Below are positions 18,361-29,603 of a stretch of DNA of 64,000 nt, in pieces (positions within the stretch are counted from its first letter, which is position 1; each line of letters begins with the position of its first letter). A program made the position numbers and the translations under genes. Location: contig NC_035922.1 of the NCBI RefSeq assembly GCF_000348985.1, positions 1,005,604 to 1,069,603 on the forward strand, given 5' to 3'. The stretch is from Huiozyma naganishii CBS 8797 (lineage: Eukaryota; Ascomycota; Saccharomycetes; Saccharomycetales; Saccharomycetaceae). A model generated the notes under the pieces. The model had not been told where the DNA came from and ran no database searches. It saw only the letters and a program-made list of their open reading frames with translations.

Positions 18361-20169
18361 TTACTTAACCAGCTCAGGCCTCACGACTACCAATACAAAT
18401 ATCTTTTGCTCTGAAAACTGTATCCTTTCCAATTTTTCATTTTCTTCCCCGTACAGAGATTGAATAATCGGGGAAACTTCACCTGCGTCCGCCCCCAAGA
18501 TATAAATATTTTTCTCATACGATCTTTTCACCGTCACCCCAAGCACTTTGTTGTTGAATACCATTGCGTCGCATAAATTACTGTAGTATTCCCTGTCAGG
18601 GTAGGATGTTGGGACATCCATATAATACAGCAGGACATTTCTCGTCTCTCCCAGCTGGGTTAGATAATCAGATGCTTTATCTACAGACAGTCTACCCTCG
18701 ACAAAAAGCTGGCCATTAGCCAATGCATCTCTATAAGGGTTTTTAGTGTTGGTCTTTGTCGAAGCCAAATAATGCAATTCGCCAGACAGATTTATGGATA
18801 TATCTGGATACAGTATTTTAACTTTGTGAGAGTAGATCGGAGCGGGCGGTGATAAGCCAGTTTGAAGCGCAGGTTCCGGTGATGGTGAGTGAGCGTCATC
18901 GGGAGATCTTATCTCTGGATTATACTCCTCGTCTTTCGCCTCGCTGTCTGCTTGTTTTGCATTTTCCACTTTGGCTTGCAAAAGGACGTGGAAATCTTCG
19001 GGGTCCTCCTCCTCATCGTTGTAATCTTCTTCGTCTTTGCCATCTGCACCATACGTGTGCGTGATGTTATCCCTAGCATACAGCGTATCTTCTTCGTTGT
19101 GGTTGAATTCCGAGTCTTGCATCTCATCGCCCTTGTAGGTTTTCATGTACAATGGTTTGTTTGGCATATCATATATCACTTGATTTAAGGACTCAGTGTC
19201 CACTTTCTGTTTAAAACTTTGTAAATCAGGATTGGCCAGCTTGGAGGCATCCATTTTTACTAATTCATCGAAGGGAATCTGTCTATTGACCACTTGGCTC
19301 TTCAGTTCCGAGTTCTTCTTATCCTTCAAGTTTGAATAAATGGTTCTCACTCTCTCTGGGTAGAACTTCCCCACTGTATCGCTGTTCGGATTCGACCATG
19401 CGTTATACAACTCCTTTTCCAGTTGGACAGCTAGCTCTTTAGCTACGGTCTCAATATCTTGATTTTCCTGCAATTCGAAAGTTTTCCCAGCTATGGTTTC
19501 CGGTATGATATATTTTTGGAAAAGACTGACAAACATCTTGGACGCATTGTCCCTTATTTTTTCCTCCTTAATCGACTGGCTGCTTCTCCTTGCTATATTA
19601 GAGGGCTCCACCTTTTGCGGGGGTGTCTTTTTCTTGTTCTGACCATTTCCTTGAACAGATCTCCGCTTTCTCTTTGACCGAGGATCTAAAAACTCATCAT
19701 CCGAGAGCCCGTTATTTTCATCGGCTATATTGAGGTCCGCATCACTGTGGTAATTATCATCTGCATACTTATCATCAGCTTCATCAACATTTTCAGTCAC
19801 ATGCCTATTTATTGTCTCCAAGTGTGGATATCTAGTTGGGTCACACCTGTTACAAAAATATTTATCATCTTCTGTTAGATACTTGCTGATATCTTCATCT
19901 GCCTTGTTGACATCCAGCATGCATCTGATGTGTTGCCAAGTATTGCATTTATCACACTGGATCATATCACCACCTTGGTCTGTCAGTTCGTCATAGTTAG
20001 CATCCGTGGTACCACATACTAAACACCTGACAGTTGCAATGCCATCTTCTTCTTCGTTGCCCTCAATAGCTGTGCCGCCGGCACTCGACGCTTCGGATTC
20101 TTCTTTCAGTATTGATTCCAAGTATTTGTTTTGACCCTTTGTGGTTCTTCTAGATGTTCTAACCGACAT
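18361..20169 (-). CDS. BYE1: Transcription elongation modulator Bye1
   Basis: 602 residues (S. cerevisiae 594). Domain order: PHD finger at ~48-112 (VRCLVCGTTDANY... CDKCNTWQHIRCML... YFCNRCDP), a TFIIS central-like domain at ~205-330 (KMFVSLFQKYIIPET, then KFYPERVRTIYSNLKDKKN), an acidic linker, and a C-terminal SPOC domain at ~450-595 (ILYPDISINLSGELHYLAS). Bye1 binds RNA polymerase II through the TFIIS-like domain and H3K4me3 through the PHD finger, and modulates early elongation. The N-terminus MSVRTSRRTTKGQNKYLE matches the family, so ATG 20169 is the start. It is divergent with AUR1, as in S. cerevisiae. Confidence 0.95.
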   Translation of the reverse strand: MSVRTSRRTTKGQNKYLESILKEESEASSAGGTAIEGNEEEDGIATVRCLVCGTTDANYDELTDQGGDMIQCDKCNTWQHIRCMLDVNKADEDISKYLTEDDKYFCNRCDPTRYPHLETINRHVTENVDEADDKYADDNYHSDADLNIADENNGLSDDEFLDPRSKRKRRSVQGNGQNKKKTPPQKVEPSNIARRSSQSIKEEKIRDNASKMFVSLFQKYIIPETIAGKTFELQENQDIETVAKELAVQLEKELYNAWSNPNSDTVGKFYPERVRTIYSNLKDKKNSELKSQVVNRQIPFDELVKMDASKLANPDLQSFKQKVDTESLNQVIYDMPNKPLYMKTYKGDEMQDSEFNHNEEDTLYARDNITHTYGADGKDEEDYNDEEEDPEDFHVLLQAKVENAKQADSEAKDEEYNPEIRSPDDAHSPSPEPALQTGLSPPAPIYSHKVKILYPDISINLSGELHYLASTKTNTKNPYRDALANGQLFVEGRLSVDKASDYLTQLGETRNVLLYYMDVPTSYPDREYYSNLCDAMVFNNKVLGVTVKRSYEKNIYILGADAGEVSPIIQSLYGEENEKLERIQFSEQKIFVLVVVRPELVK

Positions 20170-21682
20170 GATTTACTTTTGTACGGATGGAGTCCAAGGA
20201 GAAAAAAGAAGAAGAAAAAACAAAGATGACACTAAGTATAGAGCAAGTGACAGAAATATCTTAATGCTGTTATAGTTTTCGTCCCTATCCTTTCTTTTCC
20301 TTTTCTTTTTGGGAAGAGCGTCAAGTTTAAGTAATATATAAGAAAATGCAATAAGGCTCTTGAGTTAGAAAAGAGTAACTTAATTGTATTCTATACGGCA
20401 AAAGCAGTAATATGCCTTCTTTTTTTTCCTCTTCCTTGTTAATAGATGGGAGAGTTTTCCAATGAATAAAACAACAACAATAACAACGAAATTCGGGAAA
20501 AACTAGCACAGATATGCGTGTGTTGTTTGTTAGTTTAGTTTGCTTGTGTTTTTTTCTGTAATTTCTTCCGCCACCGTGTACAGCTTTAAAGTCTAGCTGA
20601 CAGATGTACTATAGATGAAATATCTTCAGGATATATTTCTTGAACTGGGTTGATGCAACCTGCTAATGCCGCTATTTGATCCTTCTGTGTGTGTGTTTTC
20701 CTCTGTTCTGTACAATCCACGCAACAACGAACAAGATAAATAAATAAAAAATTGAAAATGAATCTAAAAGAAAAAGAAAAAAAAGCCGAGATTCACCGTC
20801 TCGACCTCTTCAAAATCAGCCAATAGGAAATACCATACCCTAATTAGGGCTTCTGTCCAGAAACAGCTAGCAAAAAAGAAAAAAGAAAAGAAAAAAAAGA
20901 AAGAAAAAAAATGGAAAACGGAAAATCATTACCCCGCCCTTCTTTCTCCAGAACCTCGAAAGCGGGTAACCCCAATCCGTATAGGAGCACACATTTCCTC
21001 TTTGGGCCACCTGCGCTGCTCTTGTTTTGTTTGTTTTTCACGTTCTTTTTTTTTTACCGCAGTGGTGGTTTCACAGGTCTCTCCCACAGAAAACTGCGTA
21101 GAGAACGGAAACACTCGGGAAGAAAATAAGAACAGCGACCGCAACTTTTCCATTTCCGGAACGTGTCACTATCTTTTCTTCCCCTCATTTTGCAATTTTT
21201 TTTTTCAAGAAATGGGAAGAGACTGAAATAAAACAAAATAAAATATTTCAATAAAACAAAACGTCATCGAGGATATTAACTACGACAGGTTTTTCTATTT
21301 AACCCTCAACAAAAGGTAGTTTTAGTTTCTTATTTCTTTTAAGAATCAAAAGGACGGTACTAAAAAAGCTAGCTTCTTCCTGTAAACTTTGAGTAGGAAG
21401 ACAGGAAAAGCTTTTTTCCTCGGTCTCTGTTATTGTTGTTGTTGTTGTCTTCGAGTTAGTTTAAAGACATACCCAAGCAGAGAAGTCAAGCGTTGTTTTA
21501 TCTTCTTTTGTTTAAATACCTTTTCGTCATTTATTATTTGCTATTGGCTGTTGGATACTCTAGTTCAGCCACGGTAGTTTTTGTTTTCCCACACACTAAT
21601 TTTTAATTGCTAATACCTGAAAGGGGGCATAGAAACGCATATTTCTTACTTCCCCCCTTTGGAGACCATACACAAAACTAGA
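20170..21682. other. Long divergent promoter region BYE1-AUR1
   Basis: About 1.5 kb. It is homopolymer-rich (A/T tracts at 20860-20910 and 21045-21055, T tract at 21195) with a (TTG)n/(TTGTTG) stretch near 21430. Several 60-75 codon frames are shadows of low-complexity sequence. I see no tRNA, snoRNA or LTR. The pyrimidine-rich leader before AUR1 is typical for yeast. Confidence 0.45.
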
Positions 21683-22936
21683 ATGGCCAACTTATTTCGA
21701 AAGTGGTTCTTATCTCAGAAACCAGCAGGTTCCGATGTTGCTGACTTACAGACAAGTTTGGATATCAAAATAAGCTTGAGAAAGTTGAGAAATTATAATC
21801 CAACCAAAAAGGAGATATGTCACTACGGGTTCTTGGGCTCTATTATGTTATTCGTTTTTATTACAAACCCAGCTGCTTGGATATTGAAAATTCTCTTCTT
21901 TTCAACGCTAGGTCTGTTTTTTTTGATACCTCTCACCTCTCAGTTCTTTTTCAACGCTTTACCAATTTTCACTTGGCTAGGTTTGTACTTCACTTCGAAC
22001 TACTTCCCTGCCACAGTGAGACCACCGATTACAGTGAAAGTGTTACCAGCAGTGGAAACTGTCCTATACGGTGACAATCTAAGTGATATCTTGGCAACAT
22101 CCACCAATTCGTTCCTAGACCTGTTGGCTTGGATCCCCTACGGCCTTTTCCATTTTGGCGCACCCTTTGTTGTGGCAGCCATATTGTTTCTCTTTGGGCC
22201 CCCTACGATATTACAAGGGTACGCCTTTGCATTCGGGTACATGAATCTGATTGGTGTTATCATGCAGAATGTTTTCCCAGCTGCGCCCCCTTGGTACAAA
22301 ATCCTGTATGGACTTGGATCAGCGAACTACGGCATGCATGGTTCCCCAGGTGGTTTGGCGCGGATTGACAAGCTGTTGCACATCAACCTATACACCTCGG
22401 CCTTCTCAAACTCGTCGGTCATTTTCGGGGCCTTCCCATCTCTACATTCCGGGTGTGCCACAATGGAGGCACTATTCTTTTCGTACGCCTTCCCATTCTT
22501 AAGGCCACTTTTCATCTTTTACGTGTGCTGGCTTTGGTGGTCTACAATGTACTTGACCCATCACTACTTTGTAGATTTGATGGCTGGTTCGGTGCTTTCC
22601 TACGTTATATTCCTGTACACCAAATATAACCATCTCCCATTGGTAGACACAAGTCTATTTTGCAGGTGGTCTTACTCGAAAGTGGAGACCTACGACAAGG
22701 AAAGGTCAAATCCATTGAATGCATCCCTTGATGATATCGAAAACGTTCCGCTATCGACCATGGACACCGCGATAGACCTGAGCCTTAGTGGAGACGAACG
22801 CTCAATCAGTCCATCCTATATTTTTGACAGAAACAGTAATCTCTCTAGGTCGTCGGCCACGTCAAACACCTCTTTAGATTTGCAGAACGAACCTTTCAGT
22901 CCGGTCCCCAGACTAGGGACCAAGAGGTTGGATTGA
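21683..22936 (+). CDS. AUR1: Inositol phosphorylceramide synthase catalytic subunit Aur1
   Basis: 417 residues (S. cerevisiae 401). It transfers phosphoinositol from phosphatidylinositol to ceramide in the Golgi, an essential step of sphingolipid synthesis and the target of aureobasidin A. It is a multi-pass membrane protein with PAP2-type motifs: PSLHSG with His255, and THHYFVD with His294 and Asp298, the same numbering as the S. cerevisiae catalytic residues. The segment LLAWIPYGLFHFGAPF (~148-162) is conserved. ATG 21683 (MANLFRKWFL) fits the family start; the upstream in-frame triplet at 21659 is not an ATG. Together with the LAG1/LAC1 gene at 41.7 kb it gives the window two consecutive sphingolipid enzymes (ceramide, then IPC). 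Confidence 0.97.
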   Translation: MANLFRKWFLSQKPAGSDVADLQTSLDIKISLRKLRNYNPTKKEICHYGFLGSIMLFVFITNPAAWILKILFFSTLGLFFLIPLTSQFFFNALPIFTWLGLYFTSNYFPATVRPPITVKVLPAVETVLYGDNLSDILATSTNSFLDLLAWIPYGLFHFGAPFVVAAILFLFGPPTILQGYAFAFGYMNLIGVIMQNVFPAAPPWYKILYGLGSANYGMHGSPGGLARIDKLLHINLYTSAFSNSSVIFGAFPSLHSGCATMEALFFSYAFPFLRPLFIFYVCWLWWSTMYLTHHYFVDLMAGSVLSYVIFLYTKYNHLPLVDTSLFCRWSYSKVETYDKERSNPLNASLDDIENVPLSTMDTAIDLSLSGDERSISPSYIFDRNSNLSRSSATSNTSLDLQNEPFSPVPRLGTKRLD

Positions 22937-23133
22937 CTTGCTGAAGAGTTAGTACACCCCAATTTTTTATGATTGTCTATTGCAATATAATATAATATAT
23001 ATTCTTTCTTCCTCCTTTTGTCTGTCACACACTAACGTATAGGATACAAGAACATATGTAACAGCTACAACCTATATATTTACACATTTTGAAAATCAAG
23101 TGTTCGAGAGGCTTGTCGCTATTGCACTGCTTA

Positions 23134-23984
23134 TCAGTCGGTACCCTTCCTCATAATATCGAAGGAAAGTTTACACTTTGTGTTTTTCAAAAGCTGGTAC
23201 ACGGTGGTTGCAGTTCTGTCCTTTGAGATCATTTGCACCAGATGGGGTAACAACTTCGACGAGTCTGTTAAGCTATACGAAACTGAGGGAAGAAACCTCT
23301 CCTGTAGCGACAGGCGCCGTCTGACCAAACTCGAGAAGACTAGCGGGTACCTGAATTCAAGTTGTGAAATGATCAGAGAACCAAGGTACTCATTGAACTG
23401 TTCGATGAGCTCAGCTTCTGGAAAAATCAAGTTCGCGTCCTTCAAAAACTCAACTTCAGTGCTCAACTTTTCTAAATATCCGATTTGGAGGGTTTCTAAA
23501 TTGTGTGAATCGTAACTTAATGGTGCTTCCAGAAGGTTGTCGATCTTCTTGCTGGGCCATAGCTTACATGTAAGTAGCAGCTCGATACTGCCAGTTTTTT
23601 CCTGATGGCTAACCGAACAGGCAAACTGTAATATTTCCTCCCAGAACACTACACTTCTTTTGAAAAGTTCAAAGATGTTGAGTTCACATTTTGCCGCTAT
23701 TCCATGAAAGTGGAAAGATATCTGGAGTAAATTTGGATTTTTCTCGAACAAAAAAAAGTAAGGACGTTAGTAACCATCTTGGAAGCTGTTAACAATGGTA
23801 TCAGTATTCATACTTTTAGGCAATTGGGGCTTCTTGGTGGCAATATAAGGGTGTTCGGTTCAGGTTTTGTAGAGAGTTGGACACAGGACTTCCATTTAGA
23901 TATTACAAAATACTCCTGATCCAGAGAAGTAAGTTTAGTTTTCATATAAACTGTTTCAAATTGGACTTCATGTTGTACGCCCAT
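23134..23984 (-). CDS. REC102: Meiotic recombination protein Rec102, spliced
   Basis: Exon 1 is 23984-23814 (57 codons from ATG), the intron 23813-23743 (71 bp), exon 2 23742-23134; total 259 residues (S. cerevisiae 264). The donor is GTATGA, the branch point TACTAAC (23772-23766), the acceptor CGAG. Without splicing, exon 2 is an ORF with no proper start. Conserved blocks: FWEEILQFA, YLEKLSTEVEFL, EQFNEYLGSLIISQLEF, YPLVFSSLVRRRL, LPHLVQMISKDR. Rec102 with Rec104 forms part of the Spo11 core complex that makes meiotic double-strand breaks and is distantly related to the Topo VI B transducer. S. cerevisiae REC102 also has an intron near its 5' end, but sits on chromosome XII next to CHS5, not beside AUR1. 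Confidence 0.93.
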
Positions 23985-24815
23985 TCTTGTAAAGACTTCT
24001 TTGGGCGCTTTTAAATGTCAAAGGGTGAGCTTCTTTGGGTATTTTATTATTTCCCTTCTCCCTTTTGTTTTGGGCGCCTATTTTATCGTTATATATTAAT
24101 TTATTTTTTTTATTATCTTTAAATTTATCGAATTATCGACTTAATGCCCTAGCCTGTCTCTTGAGTTACAATAACATAGGCATCGAACAGCAACGGTAAT
24201 CACACAAAATACTTGGTTGACGCAATAATCTTGTGACCAAGATTCTTAGCAAGGGTATTTTCATTTAGCAACCTTTACCAAATTAAATGAGAGCAAAAAA
24301 GACCCCCCACGACCTTTATTTTGTAAGGGACCGCGTACTTTGGAACTCTATGTTGGTGTTGGACGTCCCTATGAAGCTTATATATGCGAGTTTATGAATA
24401 CTTAGTCGGCACAATATGCTGCTCCCAGTTAACTGCTGACTCTAAGTTACAATTGTCCTGTTCTAAGCGAGTCAATCGGAAAATTTTTTGAAGATTCTAA
24501 TGAAGCTGCCATACTAGTTCCATATATTTCAAATACTGTGGGCATCACATGTTTGATCTGTCTCCCTATGTTGACGTTACTATATGTACCCTAATATGGT
24601 TGGCTACTATCGGCCACATACCAGTTATAGGAAGACTATCATAACCATCCTCACAACGCCAGCTTTTTGCAACCCCTGCAGAATTGAACTGAGCAATATC
24701 ATTTCATGAAGTGTAACAGAGAATATTTGGTTTTTCTTTCCCGTATCGCCCCTATCCTATGTATGTTTTATCTGTTATTTACATGATGAATATATAGGTG
24801 GTTAGATGCCCTTTT
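23985..24815. other. Spacer REC102-MRP17
   Basis: About 830 bp, AT-rich, holding the REC102 promoter and the MRP17 3' region. I find no clear URS1 element, which might be expected for a meiotic gene (only loose GGGCGC elements near 24000-24080), and no ORF or RNA gene. Confidence 0.45.
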
Positions 24816-25205
24816 TTATAAACTGTTTGAGTTTATCTTTTGTAAGATTGTGTTTATGCCATTTGCCCTGTCCATGGAAGATGCGATGTCGAGTTCCTTA
24901 GTCGTGTTCAATTTAATGATGGATGACCTAATAACCCGAGGATCCTTTTTCAATGTCCTCAAAATTTCGGACTGAACAGCAGCAGACGAATCAAAGAGCA
25001 TAACAAAACGATACCCTCGAAAATGCTGCTCTTGATCTTTCCTCATAATCTCAGATAGCTGCTCCGTTCCAACAGGTATGATACTGCGTATGACGCCTCT
25101 GTTGTTCAAAATCAACTTACCCACTGATGTCAGAAGCTCCTTTGCTTCTATAGGGGCCACAGTCGTGTTCAGCACACGCACAATACCAATCAGTTCATAC
25201 AGCAT
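24816..25205 (-). CDS. MRP17: Mitochondrial small-subunit ribosomal protein bS6m (Mrp17)
   Basis: 129 residues (S. cerevisiae 131), starting [10 protein letters not shown]. It has the S6 fold pattern: an initial beta strand, a helix with [11 protein letters not shown], and the later strand [10 protein letters not shown]. It is part of the mitochondrial 37S subunit; import probably uses an internal signal since there is no obvious presequence. The orientation relative to AUR1 is as in S. cerevisiae (YKL003C), with REC102 inserted between them. In S. cerevisiae DID4 follows; here the retroelement region begins just upstream, so the promoter lies at a rearrangement junction. Confidence 0.93.
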   Translation of the reverse strand: MLYELIGIVRVLNTTVAPIEAKELLTSVGKLILNNRGVIRSIIPVGTEQLSEIMRKDQEQHFRGYRFVMLFDSSAAVQSEILRTLKKDPRVIRSSIIKLNTTKELDIASSMDRANGINTILQKINSNSL

Positions 25206-27175
25206 AGTGACCCAGATGTCGCTGACCGCGTTTGCAAACGTTCTCTACAACGACACTTCACTGTTCGCAAGGAAATCAAAGGGCGGATACTTTGTCTTTT
25301 TTTTTTAATCGTAATTTCAACTATTTCAAATAAAAGAAGAGCATAGAGAGTATACTGCATGGATCGCGATACAGAAGAGCGAATAATTGGTGAGGGTTGT
25401 TGCAATTGTACATGACAACTCGTCTTGAAGCTCTTTTTTTTGGATACTCAGAAGAAGGATGATCAGACATTTGATCTATAAGCCTTTGACGAATCCGACA
25501 GGAAATTAAGAACAGGTACACGCCCGATACACATTTTACCCTTTGAAGTGGAATAGCCAAAAATTGCACTACACGCTTGATTATCCCCTTGAGTTACTCT
25601 ATTTTAGTCCCGTTTTACACAAAACGCTATTAACGAGAGTTGAAATCAAACTGGATACAGTTCCTATAAGAAGGGTTTGGGATTTCCAACTGAGTCACTA
25701 TTTTTTTTGCTATATAGGTGTTGCAAGAGACTGCAAGTCATTAGGCATAGTCTAAAGTAAATGTTATATACAACTAGAACTGCTGCAAATGAAACTCTCT
25801 AGCCGTGAAAATTTAATACACAATAAAGTGTCTTCGTCTGACTTTGCGTCAGGGCGCTATCTCATGAAGGATGCACGACTGTTCCTGCTTTACTACATCT
25901 CCTCCGAGAGCACATTTTACCTGTGTAGAAAACTGGCCCCCGGATTATTCTTCAGATTGTCTGGTGTTGTAAATTATATCTAATGGGGGGGGGAGGGGGA
26001 TTTACACACAGCGTGGTATGGAAAAAACCTGACAAAACAGAGGAGAAGAAGATACTTTAAACTCCTAAATTGCCAGTCCAAACAGTCGAAATGTTCTTAT
26101 TTGCCTTAATTCGAAACCCTACCGAGCAGTACAGCAGGTGCTATCCGCCACTATCAGATACTATCTATCAATTAATACGTTTCCAGTCCACGTTCCATTA
26201 AGGATATTCAACGTGTGTAGTTACGGCGACAAAATTGGACATAGTATTAATATAATCGGTAGATTGTTGTGGGTTTGTTCTCCTTTGGATTGCTATATCT
26301 CGAGAGCCAAATAATGGCAGTTTGTTCGAAAGAAGTTAGCGGCCATAACTTTCCTAGTGTGCATTTCGATCCCTTTATCTTCAAGACTTCTCTATCACTA
26401 TACTTAAATCTTCTTCGCAGTTATTGTTTTTTTTCTGAACAAAAACTGTGGACATCGGAGCAACTTAAAAGCTGGTGCATTTTAAACTAGACTATCCTGC
26501 TTTATTTCTTTTTAATTCGAGAACACACTCAACCTTTTATTAGTGGGTATTGTTTAGTCTCTTCGAACTTGTACATACATCATATAATGACAATGGATAA
26601 TACACTAGCAGGCTTTTGACTGCTTTTATAATATTTGGAGTATGTATTTCTCAACCAGCTATCTTAAATGATAGACAATGATGTCGAGAGCTCAACACGT
26701 TTGTAGAACATTCTTGCCTCGCCATATTTCACCACATACCCAGAGTAGGCGTTGGGTAGTCTCCTTAGGACGTATCTGTAAAGATTTCTCCCTGACTTTT
26801 GTCACGGTCTTTATAGGTGATTTTCTAGTCCTGTGGAGATAGACATTATAAGTTTTGATCCTACGTACTGTACTCCCCTTGGACCGTTGGAAAACCTGGA
26901 AAGAAAGGAGATAAAATGGGTAATATCAGGTCTACCTGAGTTAGCAACGAACAGCAGAGCATCAATTAAACTTTGGTAACCGCTAACATGCTTGAGAAGA
27001 GAAGTGTCTGTACAGTGATCGATGGATTTTCGTAAGACCTTATTTAGTGACTTTTTTTTGAAATGTACGCACGCAGACTAGACAGAATCTTTCCGGTTTC
27101 TCAGAGATATTCGTGCTCAAAAACTCGTTTATGTCACCTGAATATTTTGTGTTAGAATAATTTGTGGCAGTCCCC
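25206..27175. other. Gene-free region with a frameshifted coding remnant
   Basis: No intact gene. A minus-strand remnant at 26664-26866 reads as protein in two adjoining frames (basic segment RTRKSPIKTVTKVREK, then RRLPNAYSGYVVKYGEARMFY), joined only by a frameshift near 26795; its family is unknown to me. A G9-A-G5 run lies at 25985-25999. The remainder is AT-rich without recognisable LTR ends. Confidence 0.4.
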
Positions 27176-27180
27176 GAATA

Positions 27181-27510
27181 TGTAAGAGGTAAAGCAGGTT
27201 GTGATTGAATAAACTGTGTAAGGACTCTGATATTGTGTATTTACGCCGTATACGTAATATATGTAATTATATCAGTTGTGCGTGCTTGTCCAAGACTTCT
27301 TCGTTAGCTGGGGTCCTGGATTTAGAGACGGTCTTGAAAGATGTCGGTGCAGATACCTTGCGGCTTATATACGTTCCGGATAACGGGCCATCCGCATGTC
27401 TCGAGTTCGTATACTCACATGTCGGGTTTATAATAGTTCACAGTACTGTATTGGATAGGGTAACGGGTCATGAGTCCATTCCCAAAGAGAGTTCCTAATT
27501 TATCCTCACA
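27181..27510 (-). repeat. Solo LTR, 330-bp family, with 5-bp target duplication
   Basis: In LTR orientation it starts TGTGAGGATAAATT and ends CTCTTACA, with a TATA box (GTATATAAGCC) in the middle. It is flanked by GAATA (27176-27180) and GAATA (27511-27515), a perfect 5-bp target-site duplication, so it is a solo LTR left by recombination. It is closely similar to the LTR at 33847-34175, which has the opposite orientation. A 97-codon frame across it is spurious. Confidence 0.9.
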
Positions 27511-27515
27511 GAATA

Positions 27516-29330
27516 TAGCTGGCTGGCCACCAACGGGTAAACTAGTGTATATACTTAGATAATCACTGTTAGTAAGTAACTTGTATAACTAGCTAATATA
27601 ACCCTAGTCCACATCAACAACCGAGGCTTACGCTAACATTTTATCTCATATGTGTAGCACCTTCACCATTGAAGTGCCCGTCCCACAATAAAGGAGGTTG
27701 TTTAAGCTATAGAAGGCGTTTCGAAGTTTTCACGTAGAACCAAAATGATATTTGCAAACAACTAGTAGTTTTATAGAGAGCTTCTTACTGATAGGAGAGT
27801 TCAAAAATGTACAAACTACATGCATGAAGTGAACAGACATCCTTTCGCTAGCAGATATGACCAAGGTAGTCGGACTGACACCTAATGAATCATTAGAGCA
27901 AATGTATAAAAATGGTCCACTCTTTTCGTCCAACACAATTCTCGTACAACACTAAAAACTTCGTATATTCTGCAGTCCTGGATAAAGAGGACTTGCAGAT
28001 CAGGAATGGCCTTTCTACCACAGAGCAGAGTTATATGTTGCAGAGTTATATGTTTGGCCTTGCCAGTATTCACTACTCACTCAACGATAGTACAAGCACG
28101 TTACGTGCCATCACCTTTTTCAATGCTTTTGGCAATCCAGTCAATAGAACCTGAGCACTCAGGGTGGCGGTAGGAAAATTGGCAGGTGCGGAACTGACAA
28201 TAATGATATGCATGTGGAGGTAGTGGCCTGTAGTGTCACTGTGTGTTCCAACAGTTTCATCGATACTAAGCAGGGATTAGCGCCTCACCAACGTCAATAA
28301 CAATTTGTTCGTAGATATAAGGATCATTGAGAACTTCTATCGAGAGTAGTCTAGAGTCCTATTTAAATTTTTCAATCAAGTTTCCAATCGCACTGACACA
28401 TCTAGTGTCTTCCCAATCCGTCTTTTCATCGACCACGTTCACAATATTGGAAAACTGGTAGCGTTGTTATGCCCATATTTTAGACGTTTAACATAAGATC
28501 ATTCAAACTAAGAGGAAACTTGATGTCCCCTCAATTGCAGACATACCCAGAGGCGATGAACACAGCGAAGCGATATACTGCGAACTCCACTTATTTTCAG
28601 AAGAACATAACAAGGGTAATACTAGGGAGCTGAGGTTGAGAGGCGAAAAGTTCATAGCGAGGGGCCTGAACCAACTCGAGCAGGGCCAGCAGGCGCAAAA
28701 AATATAGTGGCCATATATTTGGGGGTATGAATCAGAATTATGGAGGAATTAGGTAGTGTCACAGAGTCAGAAGTTGCAGAGCGGAGAATCTGAACAACGC
28801 TCAAACAAGGAGCAGGACTGAGCTCAAAACGATTGTAGCAAGACGGAGAGATATCAGGATAATATTGTAATCAATTAGAAGAATTCTCGATAGACATCTC
28901 CGGAGTATCTGATGGAGTACTAAATGGTGCCCGGATACTACGTGCAATGGAACACCAGTAGTTGCACCGGTCACAAGATTGTACGCTTACCCGCTAGTGC
29001 CAGTAGTATATAATGGAAAAAAGTTATCATCAAACGTAACTGGTTGCTAACGTACAATTTGGGTGGTAGATGCTGCAGCCTTAACGGTTGGTAGCATACC
29101 AAATCATGACACCGAAGCTAGCCATAGAAACACGCTTCCCTCAGATTAATATGAGAAAGAGTGGTATACGAAGGGCAAATTAAAATCCTTAGATGGTCCA
29201 AAGGGAATCATTTGTTCAAATCTGTAACTCATTCCTTCATAAGAATTAATCCATGAAGACAGACTGTAGGAGTGCGATTTGGTTAGTAGGCGACACAAGA
29301 TAGGACTTCTGGCCACAAAGAGGGAGAGAC
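27516..29330. other. Gene-free region with decayed reading frames
   Basis: Two protein-like remnants lie back to back: minus strand 28476-28266, with one internal stop at 28361-28359 (segments VDEKTDWEDTRCVSAIGNL, LNDPYIYEQIVIDVGEAL); and plus strand 28492-28707, 71 open codons without ATG (segments DIPRGDEHSEAIYCELHLF, ELRLRGEKFIARGL). A third, minus-strand 27882-28150, has several stops. A 15-bp tandem repeat (GCAGAGTTATATGTT) occurs near 28025-28055. I cannot name their families. They could be eroded host genes displaced at the rearrangement or retroelement coding sequence. Confidence 0.4.
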
Positions 29331-29337
29331 GTGACCG

Positions 29338-29603
29338 TACTATGGTAAATAGTAGGCCTTCTCTTTGTTGCGACGGGGTGCAGGAAGTAAACCTGTGACA
29401 CATCATCAATTACGAATGGCACGTGACAGACAAAGTATGCCGACGCAAACTGAGATATAGCAGAAGAAGTTTTCTGTTGGATGAAGACTGTACGTCTTCA
29501 TCACTTATGTACAATATATAAGAGGGTGAACTAGTGCGTCACTTATCATATACACTATGTCTTCCGAAGTTAAAGACATCCTTTATAGCCTTAGAAATCT
29601 ACA
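29338..29603 (+). repeat. Retroelement 3' end with 129-bp LTR (copy with empty insertion site)
   Basis: About 135 bp of internal sequence (29338-29474) followed by a 129-bp LTR at 29475-29603, starting TGTTGGATGA and ending CTACA. The LTR carries a near-perfect inverted repeat (GATGAAGAC/GTCTTCATC), a TATA box (ATATATAAGAG) and an ATG with short ORF, as in the other LTRs here. A second copy is at 32995-33503, where a different LTR has inserted into the internal part. Here the site is empty (CACGTGACAGACAAAG at 29421-29436). Confidence 0.75.

Noticed and set aside
27205..27498. 97-codon ORF across the solo LTR
   Set aside because: Lies antisense within a defined LTR with target duplications; no coding resemblance.
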